Positions 53,914-62,686 of a stretch of DNA of 64,000 nt are shown here, one piece after another. The notes beneath the pieces are model-generated. The model was not told where the DNA came from and ran no database searches. It saw only the letters and a program-made list of their open reading frames with translations. Origin of the DNA: Bacteroidota bacterium (GTDB taxonomy: Bacteria; Bacteroidota; Bacteroidia; Bacteroidales; Cfx3-03); assembly GCA_013390605.1 (NCBI GenBank), contig JACAUB010000001.1:426582-490581 (forward strand). Reading direction: 5' to 3'. Made by a program: the position numbers and the translations under genes. Every line of letters starts with the position of its first letter. The stretch's first letter is position 1.

Positions 53914-55263
53914 ATGTCAACCCGAAGAGATTTTATCAAGAAATCGGCCATTGCTTCTGCAGGTATTGCAATAGGGGGGCTAGGCTTTTCATCCAAGAGT
54001 TATGGACGAATTAGAGGATCAAACGACAGAGTTCAACTAGCTATTCTTGGTTTCTCTGATCGATTTAAAGATACATTGGGCCCTTGTGTCTTAAATCATG
54101 CAAATAACCTTAATTTTGAATTTGTCTCTGTTTGCGACCTATGGAGTATTCGCAGAGAGGCTGGTCTGAAATGGGTGCTAGATAAAACAGGTCATAAAAT
54201 TAATTCTGCTATTAATACAGATGAGTTGTGGAAGCAGAAACCCGATGCTGTTATTATCTCCACTGCTGATTTTCAGCATGCATTATTGGCGGCAGAGGCC
54301 GTCAGAGCCGGATGTGATGTGTATTGCGAAAAGCCCTTCGCTGAGACAATGGATGATGCAAACTTTGCATTAAAGGCTGTAAAAGAGACAGGCAGAGTAT
54401 TGCAAGTAGGTTCTCAACGTCGCTCAGGACCAAACTATCAGGCTGCTCACGACTATATTCAGAGTGGAAAATTTGGAAAGATTGTAGGTGTCGAAATGAC
54501 TTGGAATGTTAATCAGCCTGGTAGATGGAGACGTCCCGCTCTTGTAAGTACGATAAAAGAGAAGGATACCGATTGGAAACGATTTTTAATGAATCGTCCT
54601 TTCGAAGAGTGGGATCCAAGAAAATATTTAGAGTACCGTTTGTTCTGGCCTTATTCGTCAGGAATACCCGGACAGTGGATGGCTCATCAAATTGATACGG
54701 TGCACTGGTTTTCGCATCTGAATTATCCCAGATCGGTTGCTGCCAACGGTGGTATCTATCTGTGGAACGATGGACGCAAAAATTATGATTCGATGACAGC
54801 CGTATTTGATTATGGTTCTGCTGAAAATCCAGCTGATGGGTTTGAAGTAATATATTCATCAAGACAAACTAATTCAGCTGGAGAAACAAAAGAAGTTTAT
54901 TTTTCGAATGGAGGGAAATTAGATCTTTCTACCAATAAAATCACTTCGGAAGGAGGATTGAGTGAACGTTATGCAAAAGAGATGGGTATGAAATCTTTCT
55001 TACTAGACGAGATGTCACTACCCGATATCAAGGTTGAGACAGGCGCTAGTATGGGTGGAGATCCATTGACAAGTCTTCACATGAGGAATTGGATGGAATG
55101 TATTCGAAATAGAAACCCCAAGACAAATGCACCTGTTGAGGCTGGATATAATCATTCTGTTGCAAACATAATGTGTACAGCTGCTTTACGAACCGGACAG
55201 AAGGTTGTCTTTGATCCTAAAACCAAGCAGGTAATGGCTGGCAATAAAGTTTTTAAATATTAA
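53914..55263 (+). CDS. Gfo/Idh/MocA-family oxidoreductase with Tat signal
   Basis: 449 aa NAD(P)-dependent sugar oxidoreductase. The start MSTRRDFIKKSAIASAGIAI has the twin-arginine motif, so the folded protein with bound cofactor should be exported. The Rossmann half contains VQLAILGFSDRF, VIISTADFQHALLAAEAVRAG and DVYCEKPFAET, where EKP is the family hallmark; the C-terminal half has the substrate domain (PGQWMAHQIDTVHWFSHL, with His expected to be catalytic). Such exported members are numerous in polysaccharide-use loci of Bacteroidota. Separated by a hairpin from the next gene. Confidence 0.92.
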   Translation: MSTRRDFIKKSAIASAGIAIGGLGFSSKSYGRIRGSNDRVQLAILGFSDRFKDTLGPCVLNHANNLNFEFVSVCDLWSIRREAGLKWVLDKTGHKINSAINTDELWKQKPDAVIISTADFQHALLAAEAVRAGCDVYCEKPFAETMDDANFALKAVKETGRVLQVGSQRRSGPNYQAAHDYIQSGKFGKIVGVEMTWNVNQPGRWRRPALVSTIKEKDTDWKRFLMNRPFEEWDPRKYLEYRLFWPYSSGIPGQWMAHQIDTVHWFSHLNYPRSVAANGGIYLWNDGRKNYDSMTAVFDYGSAENPADGFEVIYSSRQTNSAGETKEVYFSNGGKLDLSTNKITSEGGLSERYAKEMGMKSFLLDEMSLPDIKVETGASMGGDPLTSLHMRNWMECIRNRNPKTNAPVEAGYNHSVANIMCTAALRTGQKVVFDPKTKQVMAGNKVFKY

Positions 55264-55274
55264 CATTTCTTGCG

Positions 55275-55303
55275 AACGCTTCATGCTCATTGCATGAAGC
55301 GTT
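55275..55303 (+). terminator. Hairpin after the Gfo/Idh/MocA gene
   Basis: Perfect 11-bp arms AACGCTTCATG (55275-55285) and CATGAAGCGTT (55293-55303). Only a weak T-run follows (GACTTTCTT), so termination may be partial and the next gene may be read through. Confidence 0.65.
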
Positions 55304-55366
55304 GACTTTCTTAACGCAAGTACTTGAAAAATATAATTCTTTGTGTTTTATTATACTATTTTAAAG

Positions 55367-56290
55367 ATGAAATCTTATTCCAGTATCAAATCTTATTGGC
55401 CTGCGCATAAACTGTTTCTCAGTTTTCTTGTGCTGTTCTTATTTTGTTTTTCTGTTTCTTTAGGTGCAAAGAAGTTGCCTATTAAACCTAGATATTTCAC
55501 ATTAGGCGTTTGTCAGAAGGCAGAAAATAGTCAATTAGCAAAGAATTTAGGCTTTGATTATATTGAATGTAGTGTAGGTGATTTATTAGCACCTACACAA
55601 TCTGAAAATGTATTTCGCAGTAAATTGGATTTGATCAGGGAGAGTGGGTTTGAAGTCTATTCTTGCAATAGTTTTATTCCTGGATCTTTGCGTTGTGTGG
55701 GGGCTGATGCAGTACCTGATAAAATAATAGAATTTGCTACGATTGCTTTAGAAAGGGCTAAAGAGGCTGGTATTAAAATTATTGTCTTTGGCAGTGGGGC
55801 CTCTAGAAAAATTCCGGAGGGATTTGATAAACAAACAGCCCGAAAACAGTTTGTGGATTTGTTAAAACGATTAGGTCCGATTGCCATGATAAATGGAGTT
55901 ACCATTGCTATTGAACCTTTAAATAGTAAGGAAACAAACTTTATTAATACTGTAATCGAAGGTTGTGAAATAGCAAAAGAGGTAAATCATAAAAATATAA
56001 AGGTGTTAGCTGATTTTTACCATATGAATGTAGAGGGTGAATCTGCTGAATCTATTGTGACTGCTGGTAAATTATTGGTTCATTGTCATATTGCCGAAAC
56101 AGCTAAACGTGCTGCTCCGGGAGTGAGTAAGGAGTGTTTTCTGCCATTTTTCAAAGCACTACGCAAAATAAAATACCAAGGTCGAATATCAATAGAATGT
56201 GGCTGGACTGATTTTGAGAAACAGGCTCCGGAGGCCATCCAGATTTTGCACTCTCAGCAGGATTCATTGAATAATACAACTGTTTTATAA
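55367..56290 (+). CDS. Sugar phosphate isomerase/epimerase-fold protein, exported
   Basis: 307 aa from ATG 55367 (MKSYSSIKSYWPAHK); a GTG at 55343 is less likely. A hydrophobic segment (FLSFLVLFLFCFSVSLGAK) suggests a signal peptide or anchor, followed by a xylose-isomerase-like TIM barrel. Candidate metal ligands are Glu in VTIAIEPLNSKE, Asp in VLADFYHMN, His in LLVHCHIAET and Glu in RISIECGW, the usual E-D-H-E order. In Bacteroidota such proteins often accompany exported Gfo/Idh/MocA oxidoreductases, as here. Substrate unknown, probably a sugar or sugar derivative. Confidence 0.85.
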   Translation: MKSYSSIKSYWPAHKLFLSFLVLFLFCFSVSLGAKKLPIKPRYFTLGVCQKAENSQLAKNLGFDYIECSVGDLLAPTQSENVFRSKLDLIRESGFEVYSCNSFIPGSLRCVGADAVPDKIIEFATIALERAKEAGIKIIVFGSGASRKIPEGFDKQTARKQFVDLLKRLGPIAMINGVTIAIEPLNSKETNFINTVIEGCEIAKEVNHKNIKVLADFYHMNVEGESAESIVTAGKLLVHCHIAETAKRAAPGVSKECFLPFFKALRKIKYQGRISIECGWTDFEKQAPEAIQILHSQQDSLNNTTVL

Positions 56291-56293
56291 AAT

Positions 56294-56322
56294 TGAAGCG
56301 AGTTCAGTGTGAACCCGCTTCA
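56294..56322. terminator. Hairpin between convergent genes
   Basis: Arms TGAAGCGAGTTCA (56294-56306) and TGAACCCGCTTCA (56310-56322) pair at 12 of 13 positions. On the minus strand AATTTTATAAAAC follows, so it can serve the GH127-type gene. Confidence 0.6.
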
Positions 56323-56352
56323 TCGTCAATATAACAACAAAACAGAAAAAGA

Positions 56353-58719
56353 CTACTCTATTTTTGTTTTTATTATTCTGCAACCAAATATTCTGCCGGC
56401 TGTTTTTTTGTAATTTGCCTCAACGCGGATAGTAACTTTTGTTTTATTTTGAGTGACTTCTGATGGAATAGGATAAGTGAAATCATAGAATTTTCCGGCC
56501 TTGCCACCGCCCCATTCAACAGTTGTGAACTTAACACCATCAATGAGGATGTCAAACTTCCTGTCTTTATCATCGCCAATATAAGTCAACAATAAGCTAT
56601 TATTTTTATCAGGTTGTGTCTTTATTTCGAAAGAAAAGAAATTTCCTGGTCTGGCTTCACGACCTGTTCTGCCTAATGCTTCATCAACATAAGACTGAGC
56701 GCTCGATTGCAGATTATGATCGCGTTCGGGCTGCATCTCTCCAATTCTGAAATTATCAATAGTGCTTTCTTCAATCTCTTTTTGGTGTTTCTTATCGGCT
56801 TCATATTCAGCTTGGCGAGAAGTCCATTCTGTTGAGGTGAAAAAATCGAAATAGACACTATAGTGTTGATCGTAGGAGCCATAAAATGGTCTCAATAATG
56901 GATCGAAAGGTTTTCCTACACCAACCATTTTAAATGTTAATGGCTCATTCTCTACTGGTTTGATCCAATTGTTTATGTTACGATCATCAGTTAGCAAAAC
57001 AGGAGTTCCTACTAAAGGATCGGGCGTCTCTTTTCCTAATTGTCCGGCTAAAACGATAGGTCCGTATAAAAAGGCTACACGGTTTGGATTATCAGGAATA
57101 CTCTCTGTATGAAGGTTCATCGGTAACGTGATTTCTACCTTATCATTTGTTTTCCATTTATGATTAATAACCAGATATCCGTCTTTATTTGACGATGTTG
57201 AGATTACTTCCCCGTTCACTTTCACAACTACTCCATTGGCTGCCCATTTTGGATTTCTTAGATATAATGGAAATTGTTTAGGTGTTTTAGTTATAAATGT
57301 TAAACTTGATTTATTGCTTTGGGGAAACTTGGTCTCCTGTTTAATGGTGATCCCTTTCTCTTTCCAATTTAATATGGATGGAATAAACAGATTTACATAC
57401 AAACCACCATCTTTCGCCTGATAATAAATACTCTCTACATATTTACTGTGATTCTCCATTCCTGTACCTACACAGCATGTAAAAGTGTTAAATTGATCAC
57501 TAAACTGTTTCTGTGTTCCCATACGGAGTGGTACAAAATAACACATCATTCCATCTGTTGGGTTTTGTGAAGAGAGAATATGGTTATAGAGCGCTCTTTC
57601 ATAATAATCTGCTAAATCCTGACTAGGCTGCCAACAAAAAAGATGCATACTAAGCTTCAGCATATTATAGGTGTTGCATGTTTCGCAGGTATTATCGCTT
57701 AATCTGTCGTTTAGCTTGTCTTCTTCTCCACAATATTCGTAGCTACTATTACCGCCAATGACATAAGAGTGATGATGAACCATTGTTTTCCAAAAGAAGG
57801 AGGCAATGGTTTTATCTGAAGGAGTATTAGTTACTTCATAACTTCTGGCCGAACCAATTGCTTTGGGTACATTCGTGTTTGAGTGTTTGCCCGGCATTGG
57901 GTCAATTTCTTTAGCCAATTGGCCCATTACAAACTCATCATTGAATTTGCGGGAGAGATCCAGATATTTTTTATTTCCAGTAATAGCATAAATATTTACT
58001 AAAACATCATTCATTCCTCCATATTCGCAATTTAACATTTTAAGACGTTGCTCTTCTGTTAGATTCTTTACGATGTTATGGGTCCAGTCAGCCATTTTTA
58101 TTACCACTTGTAATGCTTTCTGATTGTCGCAATATAGGTACGCGTCAATCAATCCAGCCATCACCTTGTGGACCGTATACCATGGAGACCATCCTCCATT
58201 TAAATCGAAGCCTCCTGATTTGATAATACCTCTTGATACTCTATTAAAGAGTGTGTCTTCATTAGGAATAGCTCCGACGTAACCTGTTTTACGCGCTTTT
58301 TGACAACGTTCGAGTTCGTCAACAATATAGTCAGAACGTTTTTTGAATTCAGGATTTCCAGATGTTATAGCAAATATCGAACATGCTGAAAGATAATGTC
58401 CAAGGGTGTGACCGGAAAGCCCCTCGCTTTCCCATCCTCCATAAACATCACCTTTGGTGGGTAAGCCTGCATTTTTATAAAATCTATGCAATAAACGATT
58501 GGGATCGACCAGTAAAAGGTATGCAGCATCTTTATCCATAGCATTTTTAAAAATACTACCATCCAGTAATTTTACATCACGGATATTAAATGCGGTTGCT
58601 TTTAAGTCGATGACTGGAGCGATTTTGAATTTTGTAGTGTGCTTTTCGGGAGCATAGGATTGCGCCTGAATTAAAAACGACAAGAGTGTGAAAGTCGTAA
58701 GTAATAATATTTTCTTCAT
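56353..58719 (-). CDS. GH127/GH146-type beta-L-arabinofuranosidase, exported
   Basis: 788 aa with signal peptide (MKKILLLTTFTLLSFLIQAQ). The (alpha/alpha) barrel (old name DUF1680) has the Zn-thiolate site of this clan: Glu346 and Cys348 in CETCNTYN, and Cys415-Cys416 in TCCVGTGMENH, close in spacing to the Glu-x-Cys and Cys-Cys of the Bifidobacterium enzyme HypBA1, where a Cys is the nucleophile. A C-terminal beta domain (about 660-788, KFDILIDGVKFTTVEWGGG) matches the extra domain found in many Bacteroidota members. It should remove beta-L-arabinofuranose from plant glycans. Whether GH127 or GH146 cannot be told by eye. Confidence 0.9.
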   Translation of the reverse strand: MKKILLLTTFTLLSFLIQAQSYAPEKHTTKFKIAPVIDLKATAFNIRDVKLLDGSIFKNAMDKDAAYLLLVDPNRLLHRFYKNAGLPTKGDVYGGWESEGLSGHTLGHYLSACSIFAITSGNPEFKKRSDYIVDELERCQKARKTGYVGAIPNEDTLFNRVSRGIIKSGGFDLNGGWSPWYTVHKVMAGLIDAYLYCDNQKALQVVIKMADWTHNIVKNLTEEQRLKMLNCEYGGMNDVLVNIYAITGNKKYLDLSRKFNDEFVMGQLAKEIDPMPGKHSNTNVPKAIGSARSYEVTNTPSDKTIASFFWKTMVHHHSYVIGGNSSYEYCGEEDKLNDRLSDNTCETCNTYNMLKLSMHLFCWQPSQDLADYYERALYNHILSSQNPTDGMMCYFVPLRMGTQKQFSDQFNTFTCCVGTGMENHSKYVESIYYQAKDGGLYVNLFIPSILNWKEKGITIKQETKFPQSNKSSLTFITKTPKQFPLYLRNPKWAANGVVVKVNGEVISTSSNKDGYLVINHKWKTNDKVEITLPMNLHTESIPDNPNRVAFLYGPIVLAGQLGKETPDPLVGTPVLLTDDRNINNWIKPVENEPLTFKMVGVGKPFDPLLRPFYGSYDQHYSVYFDFFTSTEWTSRQAEYEADKKHQKEIEESTIDNFRIGEMQPERDHNLQSSAQSYVDEALGRTGREARPGNFFSFEIKTQPDKNNSLLLTYIGDDKDRKFDILIDGVKFTTVEWGGGKAGKFYDFTYPIPSEVTQNKTKVTIRVEANYKKTAGRIFGCRIIKTKIE

Positions 58720-58813
58720 TTATGTAATTATTTGGATTATATTAAAGTGGGTGTCTGATTTTACTTGTATGCCAAATTCATTAGCATAACAATAATTTTA
58801 TTTGTTTTTAAAC

Positions 58814-60865
58814 TTAATAGATGTTTGATAGTGCCTTTATTTCAAATGAAGATGAAACTGTTTTTAATGGATTACTTTCTGAGATGGCTGTTAGTGTCAC
58901 TTTGGCAGAGCCAGAACATCTTTTTTTGTTTGATAAAAATATCGATATTTTTTCTGTGCTACCTGGTTTTACAGCTGCCAGCGCATTCAACAGTTGAGCT
59001 TTCCACCCTTTTCCTTCAACCTTTACAGACAAACGATAAATATCATTATTAAGAGAAACTGCTAAAATCTGTTTGTGTGATGCCGTATCCTTCATTGTTG
59101 CCAAGCTTGTATTGGAAAGTATAAAATTGAGATATTCACCTTGTGATTTCATTTTTTTGGTAGAAGGAGGAATAATAGCTATTTTTTGTAGTTGAGATCC
59201 AATTTCATCAAGTGATCTGATTCCTACTTTATAGACGAGTATTTTATTCGCATCCTTTTGGATATCAATTATATAAAAGTGTAACCTGTTTGCAGTATCT
59301 TCCCATTCGAACTGACTGCCTGAATTAAGTCCGGCATGGAACAGTGCATCATTCAGTTGACGATAATCAGCAATAGTCCTCATTACAACTGTTCCGTCCG
59401 GTTTAACATAGTCGACCTTGTTAATGTCTTCGGGATGTGCATCAATAACCCAATTAAAACAGTTGAACTCATTGGGACCACCATTACTGCTTTCCTTATC
59501 TTTATTCTTTGCGAGAAGAACCCCATTGTCGGGGCAGAATGAGTCATAACCTATGCGCTGAATAACCTCAAGTGAATAAAAGTCGAAGTTTGGAACACCT
59601 GAAGACAATGGATTAATAGCGGGATCATCTATAGGCGTTCTGTCGTGAGGTATTGCACCATCGAGCCTAATAATTATACCGGCAAATGTTCCTTGGAGCG
59701 GTTCAACGGCTCTTGCAGTAATTGTAGCAACTACAGGACCTGATTTTGCTAGTTCCTTACGGCTGAGCGTTAATACCTGACTTGATGGGAGAAATCCATT
59801 TAATATCCTATTTCTGAGCATCAAGCCAGCCGGCATACCTGCCCCCATTGTTGCAGGTACTACCCATCTCATATGAGGCCCACCAGGACCGTTGAAAGAG
59901 CCTCGATCCATCATGTCCCATGGACCAGAACCTGCTCTTCTATATGGTTTGATATATGGATTGTTATTGTTATCTCCAATATCAAAAGCAAAATGACCAA
60001 GCTCATGCGTTATTGTTCCAGAGTTTTCCCCTTGTCTGATTGAAGAAATTCCCCATTGCATCTGTCCTGCTTTCCATGATGTCCATGGAACATAGCGGGT
60101 CGGACTCCATCTTGGTTTTAATGGATCTGGATTTCCCCATTTTGCAGGGATATCCTCTTTTGATAAGAATTTCATTTCTCCGAATTCAAGCCATACTCCC
60201 GTCTCATCGTAACCTGCATATAAGCGCAGGATAGCATCATATTTCTTACTAATATCTCCTTCCGCTGCTTTCCAGAGCGCGTCAACATCAGGTTCCATCT
60301 CACTGTTTGCCGTTGATCCATCAGGTGTTGAATTATTCTGTCCCCATTCATTTAGCCCATATTGCCAAAGCTTTTTAGGCATACGATATGGACCATAAGC
60401 ATCAAGAACTGTGATGCCAAATTTGCCACGTGACTGTTCCATCCAATAGCCGTTTATTGTTTGTCCGTGGTTGATTATTGAAGGGCGAAGCCAGAAGTCT
60501 GAATAAAACTTTGGGACATCTTCTCGTTTAATAGGGCCTATCTGAGGGTTCCCAAAAAGATCCGACTTCTTTGGCAGTGTGATCACAAAAGGCTGATCGG
60601 AAAAATCAACTGCCACTAAAGCCATTTTGAAATTACGTTCTGGAATAAGGGATGGGTTGGCCCAATTATGTCCCGGAATAGGCTTATAATCAGCCCAAGT
60701 CATGTCGCTTTGGTCATGAATTACTTGTGGATCAATAGGCCTCGGTGATAGAACTTGTTTTTTGCTTGTTTTTCTATCTGGTGCATCACTTCTTTTGATT
60801 GTCTGTGACCATGATATTATTGTAAATGATAACAGAATACAAAAAATAGTAAGGAATTTTTTCAT
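58814..60865 (-). CDS. M6-like (immune inhibitor A-type) secreted zinc metallopeptidase
   Basis: 683 aa with signal peptide (MKKFLTIFCILLSFTIISWSQ). The zinc site HELGH is at residues 287-291 (GTITHELGHFAFDIGD), followed by the M6-like GPWDMMDRGSFNG, in which Met forms the Met-turn. Upstream, MALVAVDFSDQPF and GYWMEQSRGKFGI are blocks shared by M6 domains. The C-terminal 200 residues look like a beta-sandwich. Behind the GH127-type gene in genome order and in the same direction, so both may follow the SusD gene that the IS now separates from them. Confidence 0.85.
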   Translation of the reverse strand: MKKFLTIFCILLSFTIISWSQTIKRSDAPDRKTSKKQVLSPRPIDPQVIHDQSDMTWADYKPIPGHNWANPSLIPERNFKMALVAVDFSDQPFVITLPKKSDLFGNPQIGPIKREDVPKFYSDFWLRPSIINHGQTINGYWMEQSRGKFGITVLDAYGPYRMPKKLWQYGLNEWGQNNSTPDGSTANSEMEPDVDALWKAAEGDISKKYDAILRLYAGYDETGVWLEFGEMKFLSKEDIPAKWGNPDPLKPRWSPTRYVPWTSWKAGQMQWGISSIRQGENSGTITHELGHFAFDIGDNNNNPYIKPYRRAGSGPWDMMDRGSFNGPGGPHMRWVVPATMGAGMPAGLMLRNRILNGFLPSSQVLTLSRKELAKSGPVVATITARAVEPLQGTFAGIIIRLDGAIPHDRTPIDDPAINPLSSGVPNFDFYSLEVIQRIGYDSFCPDNGVLLAKNKDKESSNGGPNEFNCFNWVIDAHPEDINKVDYVKPDGTVVMRTIADYRQLNDALFHAGLNSGSQFEWEDTANRLHFYIIDIQKDANKILVYKVGIRSLDEIGSQLQKIAIIPPSTKKMKSQGEYLNFILSNTSLATMKDTASHKQILAVSLNNDIYRLSVKVEGKGWKAQLLNALAAVKPGSTEKISIFLSNKKRCSGSAKVTLTAISESNPLKTVSSSFEIKALSNIY

Positions 60866-60904
60866 TTTAATATTTTATTTACAACGAAAGAATTTGGCAA
60901 AGCT

Positions 60905-60908
60905 AATT
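60905..60908. repeat. Left target-site duplication (AATT) of the IS
   Basis: AATT abuts the left inverted repeat; the same AATT is found at 62555-62558. Confidence 0.8.
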
Positions 60909-62554
60909 AGGGCCTGCTGAAAAACTCAGTATTCCACTTCAAAGTTAACTTTCCTAGGCTTCAACCAAATCAAGGGTGATATCATGCGACAGTAAATTTC
61001 TTCACTGTACAACAATATTGATTCCATCGTTGCCTTTGCTGAAAAAGCCGATGCCATGTTTGATATGAAACAAGGGAGTGCTATCCCGGCCAATTTGACC
61101 AGGTTTAGCACCAGGAAGATGCAGGCAATCCATGATTCGCTGGTGTCCTTGAGCCTTGCTTTGATACGGTTTAACCCATATGCAGTCTTGGCCTGACCAA
61201 ACTTACCTTCGATCGGATTGCGTTCTCCCGGACTTACGTGTTTCTGCACTGCCGAAGGCCTACCAAGTGGTTTGGCCAAGAGCTTGATCCCTCTTTCTTT
61301 TACTGCTGCACGGTTTGCCCGGTTACAATAGATCTTATCGGCCAGAATTTCTCTGGGATAACATCCAAATCGTTGTTTGTAACGCTCAATATACTCCATC
61401 ATGTGGCTTCCTTCATTGAAAGCTTCCCAACTTAACTCATCTAAAAATGAGATACCATCAATGATGGACACATGGATCTTGGCCCCAAACTCAACCTTTG
61501 CCTGACTTTTACCCCGAACGATAGGACGAACATGAGGCTGATGAATACTAACGATACGATCTTCTATGCTGTGAGAAAACGAGTCATACATCTTTTTCTG
61601 CTGCTGATAAAGCGTATTGATAATCAAAAGATATCTTTGATCTTTGGCTTCTAATAAGATGTTTGCAGATGTACTCAGTAGCGTGTTTATTGATTTGATG
61701 TTTCTTTTAAGAAAACGTAACTGACTGCCTACTGCCTTTCTGATTACTTTATGTGACTTGATCTTTTTCTGAGCTGTATTCAGATAGCACTTTCGGGCAA
61801 TCTTGCGATAGGTTCGTGGTTTTCTTTTGTGTACAGAAACATCATAGAGCTTATCGATTAACTCTTCTGATTTCTCTCTGGCATCAGAGAGCAGATTCAA
61901 ATCGGTTGGATAAGCGATATCCTGAGGGCATGCTGTGGCATCAAAGATAACTCTGCCTCTGTTTTCACTACCTGGGGTATTATCTGTCGGATCTTGATCT
62001 GAATCAGTTGGTTTTGAATGATGCTTTGAGGTTTCCAGCTCTGTTTTAAGTGCTACTATCTTTTCATTAATTGCATTCAGGTTATCCATCCCGAGTCTCT
62101 TGCGAAACTCAACAAAAAGTGACGGATCAAAGGGTGGTTCTGAAGTGAAACTTGAATAGCCCAGAAAGTATTGCATGTACATGTTTTCTCTGATCTGTTC
62201 CACTGTTTCTCTATCATCAAAATTCCCCAAGTGTTTTATGATCAATGAACCCAATACAACACGTGGACTGATGGCTGGTCTTCCGGTGCTACTTACTCCG
62301 ACATGTTTAATGTAAAGGGCACATACTTCATCCCACGGTATCAGATGGGCTAATACTACCCAACGGTTATCTTTGCTTAGCTTTTGTTCAAATGGTGTCT
62401 GAAATCCATCCAGGGTCAGTTGGTTCGGACTCACGTAATGGGGCGCTGATGCACGCTTTTTCTTGGTTATGCCCATAATTCCTTGCACTTGATTCATCAA
62501 ATTTAACCATAATTATCTTTATTTCAATCCCTATATCGTTTCTCAGCAGGCCCT
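60909..62554. mobile_element. IS1182-type insertion sequence (1646 bp)
   Basis: Terminal inverted repeats AGGGCCTGCTGAAAAAC (left, 60909-60925) and, read inward from the right end, AGGGCCTGCTGAGAAAC, differing at one of 17 positions. A 4-bp AATT duplication flanks it, as is usual for the IS1182 family. One full-length transposase gene lies inside. The good ends and open frame suggest recent, possibly still active, insertion. Confidence 0.92.
60926..62500 (-). CDS. IS1182-family transposase
   Basis: DDE transposase, 524 aa, with an N-terminal helical DNA-binding region (about 20-140, with RPAISPRVVLGSLIIKHLGN), catalytic Asp187 in VIFDATACPQD, a second Asp near 386 in EILADKIYCNR, and the Glu near 430 in ERNPIEGKFGQAKTAYGL, with the Y/R/K-rich signature of IS4/IS5-like enzymes. 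Internal low-complexity linker at about 158-182 (TDSDQDPTDNTPG). Frame intact; the stop is 17 bp from the left end. Met9 is an alternative start. Confidence 0.92.
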   Translation of the reverse strand: MMNQVQGIMGITKKKRASAPHYVSPNQLTLDGFQTPFEQKLSKDNRWVVLAHLIPWDEVCALYIKHVGVSSTGRPAISPRVVLGSLIIKHLGNFDDRETVEQIRENMYMQYFLGYSSFTSEPPFDPSLFVEFRKRLGMDNLNAINEKIVALKTELETSKHHSKPTDSDQDPTDNTPGSENRGRVIFDATACPQDIAYPTDLNLLSDAREKSEELIDKLYDVSVHKRKPRTYRKIARKCYLNTAQKKIKSHKVIRKAVGSQLRFLKRNIKSINTLLSTSANILLEAKDQRYLLIINTLYQQQKKMYDSFSHSIEDRIVSIHQPHVRPIVRGKSQAKVEFGAKIHVSIIDGISFLDELSWEAFNEGSHMMEYIERYKQRFGCYPREILADKIYCNRANRAAVKERGIKLLAKPLGRPSAVQKHVSPGERNPIEGKFGQAKTAYGLNRIKARLKDTSESWIACIFLVLNLVKLAGIALPCFISNMASAFSAKATMESILLYSEEIYCRMISPLIWLKPRKVNFEVEY

Positions 62555-62558
62555 AATT
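62555..62558. repeat. Right target-site duplication (AATT) of the IS
   Basis: AATT follows the right inverted repeat directly. Confidence 0.8.
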
Positions 62559-62607
62559 AGAAACTGTTTAAGCCCAACCACGTCATTCCTGCCCAGCTTC
62601 ATTTCGG

Positions 62608-62655
62608 CCACTTGGAAAAAATCAGCTAATAGATAAAGCGATTTTTCCCAAGTGG
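62608..62655. repeat. Long inverted repeat after the SusD gene
   Basis: CCACTTGGAAAAAAT (62608-62622) and ATTTTTCCCAAGTGG (62641-62655) pair at 14 of 15 positions around an 18-nt loop. In the minus-strand transcript it comes after the SusD stop, but no T-run follows, so it may be an mRNA-stabilising stem rather than a terminator. Confidence 0.65.
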
Positions 62656-62686
62656 ATAAAATGATACGGTAGCGTTTAATCGTTTC

